Source: Wyeomyia smithii (taxonomy: Eukaryota > Arthropoda > Insecta > Diptera > Culicidae). Taken from it: a stretch of 64,000 nt of DNA. The notes under the pieces were generated by a model. It was given only the letters and a program-made list of their open reading frames with translations. It was not told the DNA's origin and searched no databases. The translations under genes were made by a program, and so were the position numbers. The stretch spans positions 6,980,183-7,044,182 of the forward strand of contig NC_073695.1 of NCBI RefSeq assembly GCF_029784165.1, read 5' to 3'. Shown piece after piece: positions 11,045 through 22,100 of this stretch (positions within the stretch are counted from its first letter, which is position 1; every line of letters starts with the position of its first letter).

Positions 11045-11353
11045 TTAGCACCAGTAACTGATCTCAAAAGAAATCGTCGTTGGTGTCGAATTCTCTCCAT
11101 TTCCGGACTGTCAAATCTGCCTGCTGCTGGGAGCAAAACAAGCGCAAGGATTTGTTCCCGCCACTTCTGCGAACAAGATTTTTATTTAGTGAACGGCAAG
11201 CGTAAGTTATTGCCAAGTGCAGTTCCGAGTTTTATAACAGCAGGCATCACCGAGTTGGATGTGCTCGACGACGAAGACATCACCGGTTCGAATACCGGTA
11301 ATAATTTTTTTAATACCGTATCCAAATCTTTATTTGAAGTCAACTTAATTTAA
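11045..11353 (+). pseudogene. THAP-domain fragment or isolated exon
   Basis: A 102-codon open frame without a start codon reads as the second half of a THAP zinc finger (DNA-binding, C2CH type). It has the conserved tryptophan in KRNRRWCRIL, then SARICSRHF (the C-x2-H pair), EQDF, and KLLPSAVPSF, equivalent to the family's AVPTIF box. The first C-x2-4-C pair is absent, so an upstream exon or segment is missing. An ag precedes the frame near 11053 and a gt follows at about 11298, so it could be an exon of a THAP protein or P-like transposase. It sits among mobile debris, so a relic is more likely. Confidence 0.62.
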
Positions 11354-11738
11354 TAATATTCTAGAATATCCATCATTACAATAGAGGGTTTATCTCCCCT
11401 AGTTAATGTAAACAAACGACGCTATATTGTGTTACGGTAAAATCACTTGTCTTCAGGCCCCTGATGTTACTCAACAACAAGTAATTACACACCATTTTCT
11501 AGAATCACGTTGAAAAAAGTTTTTTGGCAGCACAGTTCAAAAATATTAATAAAGTGCTCAAACTCGTGCGACACAGATTAAGCAACTGACAAATTCGGTA
11601 AACAAAGTGGTCGATATCGGTTATCACGTGGACAATTACTACTGTTTTACAGTTCCTAACTTTCAAACTTGATGAATTGATCAAATATTGTTGAATTTAG
11701 GAGTTTTTATTATCTGCTGAAGTATTGAGCAAAGTGAA
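11354..11738. other. No gene seen
   Basis: AT-rich sequence between the THAP fragment and a Tc1-like fragment. Nothing recognised. Confidence 0.45.
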
Positions 11739-11999
11739 ATGTCACGTAATCTATACAGTAACGAATTGAAACCAAAAATAATTGAAATCATAAAATTTTT
11801 GGTATTCACAAGTCAGTGGTATCCCGCCTACTAAACCGATATAAAGAAAAAGAAACTGTTGAAACGTTCCGGTCGTCCGAAGAAAACTAGTCCACGAATG
11901 GTCCGTGTATTCAAACGTTGCTCTGAAAACGACTGTTTTACATCAAGGTCCGGAATAAAGAACAATTTAGGCTTGGATCTCAGCGATGCGCAGCAATAG
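11739..11999 (+). pseudogene. Tc1-like transposase N-terminal fragment
   Basis: ATG 11739 opens MSRNLYSNELKPKIIEIIKF, the style of a first helix-turn-helix in Tc1-type transposases. After a frame break it continues through SVVSRLLNRYKEK, and after another through the GRPKKTSPRM hook (the GRPR-like AT-hook between the two HTH motifs) and a second helix pair ending LDLSDAQ. The stop is at 11997. The catalytic DDE domain is missing, cut by the repeat that starts at about 12002. Confidence 0.72.
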
Positions 12000-12001
12000 C
12001 A

Positions 12002-12530
12002 TAAAAAAAAACCTAAATTAATCCACCTAGCGGTCAGCCCCAGCCTTTCTCATTCAAACTTTTATTTGTAAAAATAGATTTACATGAACGCTTCAATCCA
12101 ATAAATGTATATTCACTCTTAAAAAATATTGATGTTGTAATCTATACATATAAAAATGCAATCCGAACCGATCGGCGTGAAAATTTGTATGTAGGGGTTT
12201 TTGGTGCCTATAAAGGTTCCTATGATAGTTTGAGACCCCTCCCTTTTCTGGAAGGGAGGGGTCCCATACAAATGAAACATAAATTTCTGCACAACTCAAG
12301 AACAAACCAAGCAAATGAAACCGAATTTGGCATGTAGATGTTTTAAGGGATAAAAAATATGTCCATAATGTTTTGACACCCCTCTTTCTTTTGGAAGGGA
12401 GGGGATGCCATACAAATGAAACACAAATTTCTGCACATCTCGAGAGCTAACCAACTAAATGGAACCAAATTTGGCAGGTGAATGTTTTAGTGGTAACAAA
12501 TATGTTCCATAATCGACCTCAGGCAACATT
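12002..12530. repeat. Dispersed repeat fragments with polypyrimidine/polypurine blocks
   Basis: The first 55 bases repeat the start of the block at 4915 (cctaaattaatccacctagc). From 12150 two diverged units follow, each with 'tggaagggaggg', 'atacaaatgaaac' and 'aaatttctgcacaactc', at about 12245-12310 and 12385-12450. No gene. Confidence 0.6.
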
Positions 12531-13810
12531 TTGGATTGTAAGATGGCAACTTCCGGTTTCTGGAAATCAGCCTGAAATGGACGATTCCCATTAAATATGA
12601 GTATCTCCGGAACCAGAAAGATGCAGAGAATCTAAAAATTGATCACAGACACAATCTTGAATTTTAAGATGGTGACTTCCGGTGTCTGGCAAACAGCCGG
12701 AAATGACCAAATACCATTCAATATGAATGTTTTCGGAACCAGAATTACGCCCAGATGACAGAAATTAATTTCACAGGCAATTGTAAAGTTCAAAATGACG
12801 TCTTTCGGTTTCTGAAAAACAGCCCAAAGTGACCAAATACCACCCAATATGAGTATCTCCGGAGCCAGAATGTTGCAAGAACACCACTATGAATTGTAGG
12901 ATGGCAACTTCTGATTTCTGGGAAACAGCCAAAACTGGCCGATTTTCGTCTGACATGAGTATCTCCAGATCTAGAATGATACACAGCAGCTGAAATCGAC
13001 CACACACTCCATTTTGGATTCTATGTTGGCGACTTCCGGTTCCTGGGAAACAGCCGGAAATGATTGAATAACACCCAATATTGGTGTTTCTTCAACCAGA
13101 ATGACGCTCAGAGGCTAGAAATTATCTTAAATACCATTTTGAAATCCAAGATGGCGACTTCCGGTTTGTGAAAAACAGCCTAAAATAACCAAATACCATC
13201 CAATATGGGTATTTCCGGAATTTTTATGACGTACTGAAGCCACAAATCGACCTCAGACAACATTTTTAATTGTAAGATGGCGACTTCCGGTGTTTGGAAA
13301 ACAGCCGAAAATGACCAATTACCACCCAATATGAGCGTTTCTTTGACCAGATTGACGCACGGAGGCCAGAAATTGTTCCCAAATGCCATTTCAAAATCCA
13401 AGATGGCGACTTCTGGTTTGTGAAAAATAGCCTAAAATCACCAAATACCATCCAATATGAGTACCTCTGGAACTAGAATGATGCAATGAGCTAACAATTG
13501 ACCTCAGGCACCATTTTGAATTGCTAAATGGCAACTTTTAGGAAACAGTCGAAAATGACCGAATAATACTCAATATGAATATTTCCGTAATCGAGATGAT
13601 GCATAGAAACCAAACATTGACCCTGGAAACCATTTTGAATTTAAAGACGACCACTTTTAGTTTCTGGAAAACAACCAAAATAACTAAATAACTCCCAATA
13701 TAAGTATTTTCGAGATTGATGCCAGAAAATCTGCTGAAAATGGCCGAATACCACCCAATATGAATATATTCAGAATTAAGGCGATGTACAGAAGCCAAAA
13801 GTCGAGGATA
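12530..13810 (-). repeat. Degenerate tandem array of about 125-bp units
   Basis: A core 'agatggcgacttccggtttctgg' recurs near 12541, 12668, 12795, 12900, 13025, 13150, 13275, 13402, 13527 and 13645, a spacing close to 125 bp. It is followed each time by a 'aaacagccgaaaatgaccgaataccacccaatatgag' type segment. The many overlapping short minus-strand open frames are products of this periodicity, not genes. Single diverged units recur at 48770-48890 and 63290-63370. Confidence 0.82.
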
Positions 13811-14039
13811 TTGTCATTTCGATAAACTCAATCATTTCAAACGATTTGTTATTTGACTTTGATCATATCCTTTGGCCGATTCGTCGTGCATTTGCAGACT
13901 TTTAACACATCGCAATCAATCAATGAATTTGGAACATTCAAATAGTACGATACCACATTAAAATTATGTTGAGGCCACATATATCGATCGAAGCAGGTAT
14001 AGTTTTAAATAGTCTTTGAATTTCTTTTCTTTCCATGAC
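13811..14039. other. No gene seen
   Basis: Unique-looking AT-rich spacer between two repeat blocks. Confidence 0.4.
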
Positions 14040-15022
14040 TTTTGAGCCACATATCAAATTGTTATGAAGTTTGTTATTTGTAAGTTTGAGAGATGACTCG
14101 TTCGTATGACACTAGTTATGTTCAAATAAGTCATGTAGTCTTTGAGATAATGGGCTTTAGTTGTTTTATTAACAATTCAATACATAACGGTTGCTTAAGT
14201 TCGATTATAATCAAATAAAATGGGAACGTATAGGGCAGCCAAACTTTGAAACCACGTGTTCAATCATAATTCATCAGTCAACCCTTAGCCTGCTCATCTG
14301 ATAATATTATTGATAATATTCAAATCGTTTGTGTAGTTTCTGAGATAATGATGTTTCGTGATTTTCACATTTCGACACATTACAGACAAAGTTACAGTCC
14401 GATTATAGTTAAATTCAATAGGGTATTATGAGGCAGCTAGACCTCTCATTTGACACTAATTTCGTGAAAATCGGTTCAGCCATCTCTGAGAGAAGTGAGT
14501 GAGTCCAAGTAGTCTTCGGAATATGTTCCTTTTCATAGCTGGATTTCACATTTTTAAACATAACAGGCAAAGTAATAGTCCGATTGCAAAACAAATCAAT
14601 AGGGTCTTATGGGGCAACTAGACCTTCCATTTGACACTGATTTTATGGAATTCGGTCCAGCCATCTCTGAGAAACATGAGTGAGATTAAACAGTCTTCAG
14701 AACACATTTCTTTTCATAACTTTTGAACCACATGCTCAATCTTCATAAAATTCAAAAGTTAAGGGTTCTTAAGGTAGCCAGTTCATTTGAAATTTATTTT
14801 GTTCAAATCGGTTGTGTAGTTTTTGAGATAATGATGTTTCATGATTTTTACATTTTGATACATAACCTTCAAACTAAAAATCCGATTACAATAAAATTCA
14901 ATAGGGTCTTATGGGACAACAAGACCTTTCATTTGCAATTAATTTCATGAAAATCGGTCCAGCAATCTCTGAGAAAAGTGAGTGAGAATAAAAATCTGCA
15001 CATACACACACACACACATTCC
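14040..15022 (+). repeat. Second block of the 'ccagccatctctgag' dispersed repeat
   Basis: It matches 4955-6830 in sequence and order but is shorter, with units near 14326, 14468, 14652, 14806 and 14955, and it closes with a CA tract. The sharing of both flanking motifs shows one element family with internal unit loss or gain. Confidence 0.75.
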
Positions 15023-15927
15023 ACAATTACGGAACACATAGGGCCTCATTGGAGAAGACGAGTTGACTAGACTTCAAATGAGATGAATTGCTCGTCGTAA
15101 CTTTTATAATACGGCCCATGATCCCGCAAGACAGAATTACAAAAAAAAAAAAAACACGAGTGTTAAAGGACAGAAGGCCAGAATATTTGAACCTACGGAG
15201 GGTTCCACCCTATGAGCGGTAGAGACATAATGTTTACAGTTCTTGGTTAATAGAAATGAGTTTTACAATCACCTACTTTTTTTAAGTATCTGGAGCCAAT
15301 TTCGTTCCTATATTCTATTGAATTGTAGGTATAGGTCCTAGTTATCTAAGCAAATAGTTCTACTGAACGCAGCGCATCTGAATTATCGATAAATTATAAA
15401 AAATGTAACCGCGTCACTGCCGATGAAGGTACTGAGTAGGTTTGTTCTATCGCGTTAAAAATTGGGTTAACATTTTTTTATCGTTTTCGAACCTTTTGGA
15501 ATTGTTTCCTTATTTGTATGACACTTTTCGGCAACGAATAACAAGAAGCGTGGTTTTGTTTCTATTGAATTTTAATACTATTCGATCATAACTCGGAGTT
15601 TTTCTGTTCAAGCTTAGTTTAAACTTTTTACATGATGCTACCTTCTTTTTTCACTACATATTCCTCTTTGACAATAAGGTCTATCAGAATAATTTAAATA
15701 AAATTATGCTTTGCACACATATTTGATTTGCACGAACTCGTGAGTTTTGTTTTCAGTGCTAAAATTTTACAACTAGACAATCCAAAACAACTTCAAATCC
15801 AACACATAGCAGTTTAATTACACAACTTATTCACTCTGCTAACATATACATTGCTTTTGATTATTAGATAAAACGTCCCGTTCTAACCCTTTGCAGGGCG
15901 TGCAGGGCGAATTGGAATCATTCATCG
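15023..15927. other. 3' flank of the RhoGEF gene; no gene seen
   Basis: AT-rich sequence. No coding frame or known motif was recognised. Confidence 0.5.
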
Positions 15928-15933
15928 TTTATT
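15928..15933 (-). terminator. Candidate poly(A) signal of the RhoGEF gene
   Basis: AATAAA on the minus strand, 27 bases after the stop codon. It would give an unusually short 3' UTR, so a more distal site is possible. Confidence 0.35.
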
Positions 15934-15959
15934 TACAATTACGCGGACAGGGCGGGAGG

Positions 15960-16135
15960 TCACTTCTTCGGCAGCTTCATTGTGGTCGTATCGATATACT
16001 TGGAGGTATACGAGAGCAGCATGTGCCGTTGTTTGATGTGCTTCGCCCGGATGTGCGCTGAAAAGATCTCCTTGGTGTAGTTGCCGGGGAACCAGCCAAC
16101 GGCACCGTCCAGAATGCGTTCTCCCTCGTACCAGC
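15960..16135 (-). CDS. Exn: RhoGEF exon 7: second half of SH3 and C-terminus
   Basis: The acceptor is cttacag/GC. The exon completes the SH3 with GWYEGERILDGAVGWFPGNY and ends in the basic tail MKLPKK with stop TGA at 15962-15960. Confidence 0.9.
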
Positions 16136-19100
16136 CTGTAAGACAGCGTGATGCGTTGATGATTGCATGCAAACAATCGTCTGATGAAAGGCATTCTTTC
16201 TTACCGTCAGCCATTTTTCGGTGCACGTTCACAACATCTTTGATGTCCAGATCCAGTTCATCCGGTTGCAGCGCCTGGTAGGGATGGACGGCAATCACCT
16301 GGGGGCAGTCCCACTGTTCGTATATTTTTTCGTCTGGATTTTCCGACGCCAGCGGCTCGGTGACCTTGAGCCAACGTTCTCGTTCCGTTTCCGATGGGCA
16401 GCTTAAAATCTACAAACGAACAAGCAAAAAAGTTATACTTTGTGACAACGACAGGAAACACGTGTTGCATACGAACCATTTCTACAGTCTTTCCCTCATG
16501 ATTTTCCAACAGCGTCATTATGATAAGATGTTTGCCAATTGCCTGCATCTCCTTGGTTGGCAGCTGGGGAACAACATCGCCGGAGGTGACAGTTAGCAGA
16601 GCACGAGGGCAGTAGTCAGTGACGAGGTAGGTTTCGTCGCTAAAAAAGGGCGGAAATTATTATGTTCAAGCAATGGTTGACACCCTCAAAAAATACCTAC
16701 CCCTTCTTTTTGGCCAACACAAGCAGATCAGTAAACAGGAACGCGTAGATGCTGCTCTTACTGAACTTCTTTCCGAATGTTAGTTTGGCGTCGTCTCCTC
16801 GCCACAGCAAGTGCACCAGATCACCCCGCTTTTCTAGCTTTCGTATCACACTGCCGGGGGAACCGATTCCACAGGGTACGACCGCTAGCGGTCGGATGTG
16901 GGTGGGGAACTCAATGTTTCGGGAAATCATTTCCATTTCGTGCATTTGCTCACTTCGATGGGCGGCATCGTTACACTGTGTGAGAATTCGGTTGATCAGG
17001 ACAAAAGTTTTCTCCCAATTTTCGAACTCGTCATCATCACATTTGAGCCGCTGCAGTACAGCATCCAGAAGCAGTCTCATGCGAGTAATTCGCTGCATGG
17101 GAAGCATCAGGAAGGAGGACAAGCTAAGGCCACAACAAATCGGGTCGGATTCAAGCTCGACCAGCATTTTAGTGAACTCGGGTTTATGCGCTTTCAAATT
17201 CTTAAGCATCCGATCGATTTTGGCCTGATTTTCGCAATAGTTCACGTACACGTGGAAATGCTTTTCGGCGTGTTTGAATATGCTGTGACTTAAACCGAGT
17301 AGCATGATGTTATCTTGCCAGCAGTTTTCCAGGTCGCACAGCAGCCGATCGGAACATTCATGGACCGGAATAATGTTTGAGAAAAGAGTTTTTCGCTCCG
17401 ACGAGGTCAACACTTTCACGTCCCGGAAAGCTGGATGGTTGATGAAGTGTGACCGCAGCAAGTTTAGGGATTTCAAGTAGGACGCTTCCGAAGTTAGGAT
17501 TTCAAATTTGGCCTCCTGAAGACGCTTTTCGTTTGCCGTAAGAGTCACTGAAAATGAAAAGTAGTGTTAATATTAGACGTAAAAGAAATGCGCTTGAACA
17601 TCAAACTCACGCAGAATTTGCGAATTGATCACTTCTGGTATCTCACACCAGAGCGTCCGCAGCTTGCCAACATTCGGTTCGATCAGCTCGAAAGCAGTCG
17701 GACGCAGTTTGCGTCCGATTTCCTCGTCCGCAAAACTGTTGCGGTCACCATCTTTGCTGTGGTTGGAAATTTTCTCGTAACCGTCATCGTAAAGTTCCGT
17801 GTTTCCGGCGATTTCCGCATCGATGTCTCTTGTGAGAGATTCCAACTTGGCCGCATTGTAGATCTGGTACAGCGGTTCGTTTACGAACATGCTGTGGGAG
17901 TGGTCATCACCCGGGCCACCTTCGCCACCAGTTGACACACCGGAGCTTTCGCTGGAGCTAAAAAAGAAACACGATCAAAAATAAGTCAATTTTTATAAAA
18001 GGTAAAAATTTACCTGGCAACTGAAATACCGCTCGTTTGGTAAAGCCCCACTTCGGCATACCAAGAGGTTGTACTTCGTTCCTTGCTTTTCAGCTCACAG
18101 TCTAACGATGCCTGTTTGAGACTTTCGGATTTGAACACACCACATTCGGCATACCAAGAGGTGGCCCCAAGTTTTCGGTTTTTAAGAAACTTCTTATCCC
18201 CATTGGCGTTAGCATTTGCGGGTGGAGGCGGTGGAGGAATTGTAGGTCGGCTGGCCGGAGTACCGTTGGCTGATTTGCGCCTATCGGTGTCTGGCTTGAT
18301 ATCGCTAACCTTGACGGGGGAATGCACCGAAGTGTCCTTGTCCCCAGTCGACGATACATTCAGGTTCGATGAAGAGCTGTTCGGTTCGCTGCCATTGAAG
18401 ATACCGGAGTCCACGTCCAACGAATCCGTCACGTAGAATGTGCTGCGCGATCCGTTGAAGGAGCTACCGATGTTGAGACTAGATTCCGACTGAAGACTTT
18501 TGCGCAACTTCGAACGAAGCGATTTACCACTTTTGGACTTTTTCCGAAACGTCGAGACGTTGCTCGAGTCACTGTTACTAATGCTGGCTAGAATGGATTT
18601 TTCTGCCTGTTCCGAAGCGGGACTAGATGCGAGTGCGGAACTGTTCGGAGAAGGAGAGCTCGGCGAAACTGGACTGTGGAAGTCGGTGTTTTCGTAGTCC
18701 TCGGATGGTGGTTTAGAGCCCGACAGCTGCAAGGGTAGCTTGAAGGATTTGGACTTGGTTTTAGGGAGCTTCGGGAGGGGCGTATTTTCGTAGTTGGTCG
18801 ACTCATCGGTTCCGGTGGGGGAAGTCAGCCCCTCGCCGGTGAAGACTTTCGAAAGCTTGGTGGAGCTGTTTCGCTTTTTAGAAAGTTTGTTCAGTCCTTT
18901 GGTGATTTCCGATTTCGACAGGGTTCCTAGGCTTTTGATTTTCTGCATCAGAGCGTAGACTTGCCCGTTCGGTGGTGGGGGATCCGGCAGCTTGACATTG
19001 CTGATGTCCACCCCGCTGTCATTCTTGCGGTGATGATCCTCATCACTCTCGTTGTCACTGTCGAACGAGTCGAACTCGTCCTCGTTGCTGAGAAAGTTGT

Positions 19101-22100
19101 CGTCCGGTGACGGTCTGGCATGATGGTGACGATGATGATGGGCGTAGTTAGTACTAGACCAGCCAGCGCCAACCGGCGTTTGGGGTTCGCCGTTGACACA
19201 GATTTGGGCAGGTGGAGGCGGTGGAACTCGCCGGCTGTGCTTGAGGGTGCCGGAATCCACTGACGGGGTGCTCTGGCGGGACTGTCCGTGTGAATCCAGC
19301 GACTCGTACACGTGGTCGGAATCATCTGGAAATGGAAATAAGAAATAATAATTAGTTTTGCGGAATAATGATAAGGTTTGCTAACAAATTTGCAAGATGA
19401 TTCGTTGAGAGTTCAAGGAATCATTAAGAATCAGTGGATAAGAAAAATTATGCCATAGAAAAATATTATCAACACCGTTTTATGTACCATGGTTAATCTA
19501 GAGCACCACAGGTTTGGATGCAAAAAGCCTTCCGAAATATTTACTAATGCTACTCAGAATGCATAAATATATACTCGAACAATATACTGAGTAAGATTGG
19601 TAAACATTTCGAAAGGCTTTTGGCGTCCAAACCTGTGGTGCTCTAGAGTAACCATGGTAGAGAAAGGGCTAAAATGTTTGTAAACTTAATTTTTACCAAT
19701 AGGGCAATTCAATTAGTCTATAGATTGTCGTAAAGCACAATTTTTGATCTTGAAGTTCGATAAACCTGATGCAGAATTCGATATTTTACCGAAAACTGAT
19801 TCATGAGATTTGAAACATACTTTTTGAGTTCTCTATTTTTCAGAAAACGCCTCGGAAACGTAAGATTTGATGGTGATGACAATTTGCCTCGAAGAGATGT
19901 AGCTTGATTCTATGAGTCGGCTTCACGAATATTTAATTCATTAAAAATGTACTTTCATCAGGCATTTGGCTCACGAATAATGACTCAAGAGCTTCATAAA
20001 AACTCAGCGTAGCTGATTTCAAACAAGGCTACACTTGTTAGCGAAACCTTGCGTGCAAACCACTCCCATTGATTTGCCTTTGCTAAGGCAGTGCTTTCGT
20101 ACCCGATTGTTAACGATGTTGCCATTCTTGTATGCAACTCGAGAATGATGACACAGTTCGAGAACAAATATCACTTATGATTTTCGGTATCAATTTTAAT
20201 TCATAAAGCTCTTGGTGATCAACTTTCTAAATACATCTAAAAAGTATTTTAGTTCAGCGATTCCATGCAGAAAAGTCCTATTCGAACATTTTGACGTGAA
20301 ATTGTAGAGGTTCTTTAAACGCATATTACGACAAATCAGAGCTGAAACAAGACTAGATATCAGGCGAAACTCCCAGCACCAGGGTAAATCAAACTAAACA
20401 ACCAACCACCACTTTTCTTAACCAGCGCAGCTGACACTGAAGTATACAAACGATTTGATTTTTTAACAATTGGCTGTTGTTGTTGCACGCTCACTGGAAG
20501 TATAACTTTCAAAAATCATGTATAAAAGCTAGCATGAACAGCCTGGTCTCCATTGTCTATCCGATAAGAGTTGCAATTACAGTCTATCATAGAGGGCGGA
20601 CCATCAGAGAAAACCGACAGAATGCATTGCACTGTGGTCCAAAAAGGCAAAAAGTGGAATTTAATTCCTTTTTTTTTTTAAGGGGGGATTTGTTAGTAGC
20701 TTAAGTATTTATGATAAATATTAGTAAATAATGAGTATGTGTGTCCAATCACAAATGGTGACTTCTCAACACTGTTAGAAATTTGTAATTTTAATTGTTA
20801 GGATTTGTTTGCTTTCGCAATTAGGACTAATCATTCGTAGGGATTTAAACCTACTTGTCAGAAAAGGGGAAGAAAACTTACAACTAACTTAATTGCTAAC
20901 TTATTGGCTATAAAGAGAGCTTATCGTAGCAATTGAGGATTGCAACGATTTTTGTCGAAAATTGTTAATAATTTTATTTGACATAGCTTCTAATGGTTCA
21001 ACACCAGTAAGTCTATGTAATTCGAGTGTACCAAACCAAGGAGGACGCTTCAAAATCATTTTCAGAATTTTATTCTGAATCCTTTGGAGCGTTTTCTTCC
21101 TTGTTGAACAGCAACTTGACCAGATCGGTACAGCATAAAGCATTGCTGGTCTAAAAATTTGTTTGTAAATCAAAAGTTTGTTCTTTAAACAAAGTTTAGA
21201 ATTCTTGATAATGAGAGGATATAAACATCTCGTATATTTGATGCACTTGGCTTGTATACTGTCAATGTGCTCTTTGAAAATAAGTTTTTTATCATAAATT
21301 AGTCCCAAGTACTTAACCTTGTCAGACCAACTTAAAATAACCCGGTTCATCTTGACAACGTGACTATTGTTGGGCTTTAGGAAAGAAGCCCTAGGCTTAT
21401 GCGGAAAAATTATCATTTGAGTTTTAGAAGCATTGGGAGAGATTTTCCACTTTTGCAAGTAGGAAGAAAAAATATCTAAACTTTTCTGCAATCGACTGCA
21501 TATGACACGAAGACTTTTTCCTTTTACGAAAATGCTTGTGTCATCGCAGAACAATGACTTTGTGCATCCTGGAGGCAAATCAGGAAGATCTGAAGTGAAT
21601 ATGTTGTACAGGACTGGACCCAAGACTGAACCTTGAGGTACACCTGCTCTGACAGGAAATCTATCAGATTTTGAATTCTGATAGACAACCTGCAGAGTTC
21701 GATCAGTAAGATAATTTTTTTAAATTTTGATTAGGAAAATTCGAAAATTAAAAGTTTCAAATTTCGCAATCAAACCTTTATGCCAAACACTGTCGAATGC
21801 TTTTTCTATGTCTAAAAGAGCAGCTCCAGTGGAATAACCTTCAGATTTGTTAGCTCGTATCATATTAGTAACTCTGAGCAATTGATGAGTTGTGGAATGC
21901 CCATGGCGAAATCCAAACTGTTCATTTGCAAAAATTGAATTTTCGTTGATGTGTGACATCATTCTGTTAAGAATAATTCTCTCAAACAGTTTACTTATTG
22001 AAGAAAGCAAACTGATTGGTCGATAACTTGAAACTTCAGCTGGGTTCTTATCCGGTTTTAAAATGGGAGTAATTTTTGCATTTTTCCATAATTTGGGAAA

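Noticed and set aside
12632..13798. Cluster of seven minus-strand frames with similar proteins (FGHFGLF, AVFQTPEVAIL)
   Set aside because: The similarity comes from the 125-bp tandem DNA repeat; frames shift between units and have no shared start.
18083..18436. Plus-strand frames antisense to the RhoGEF exons, also 16749-17293 and 18500-18697
   Set aside because: Shadows of the real minus-strand exons, which carry DH, PH and SH3 motifs and join in frame.
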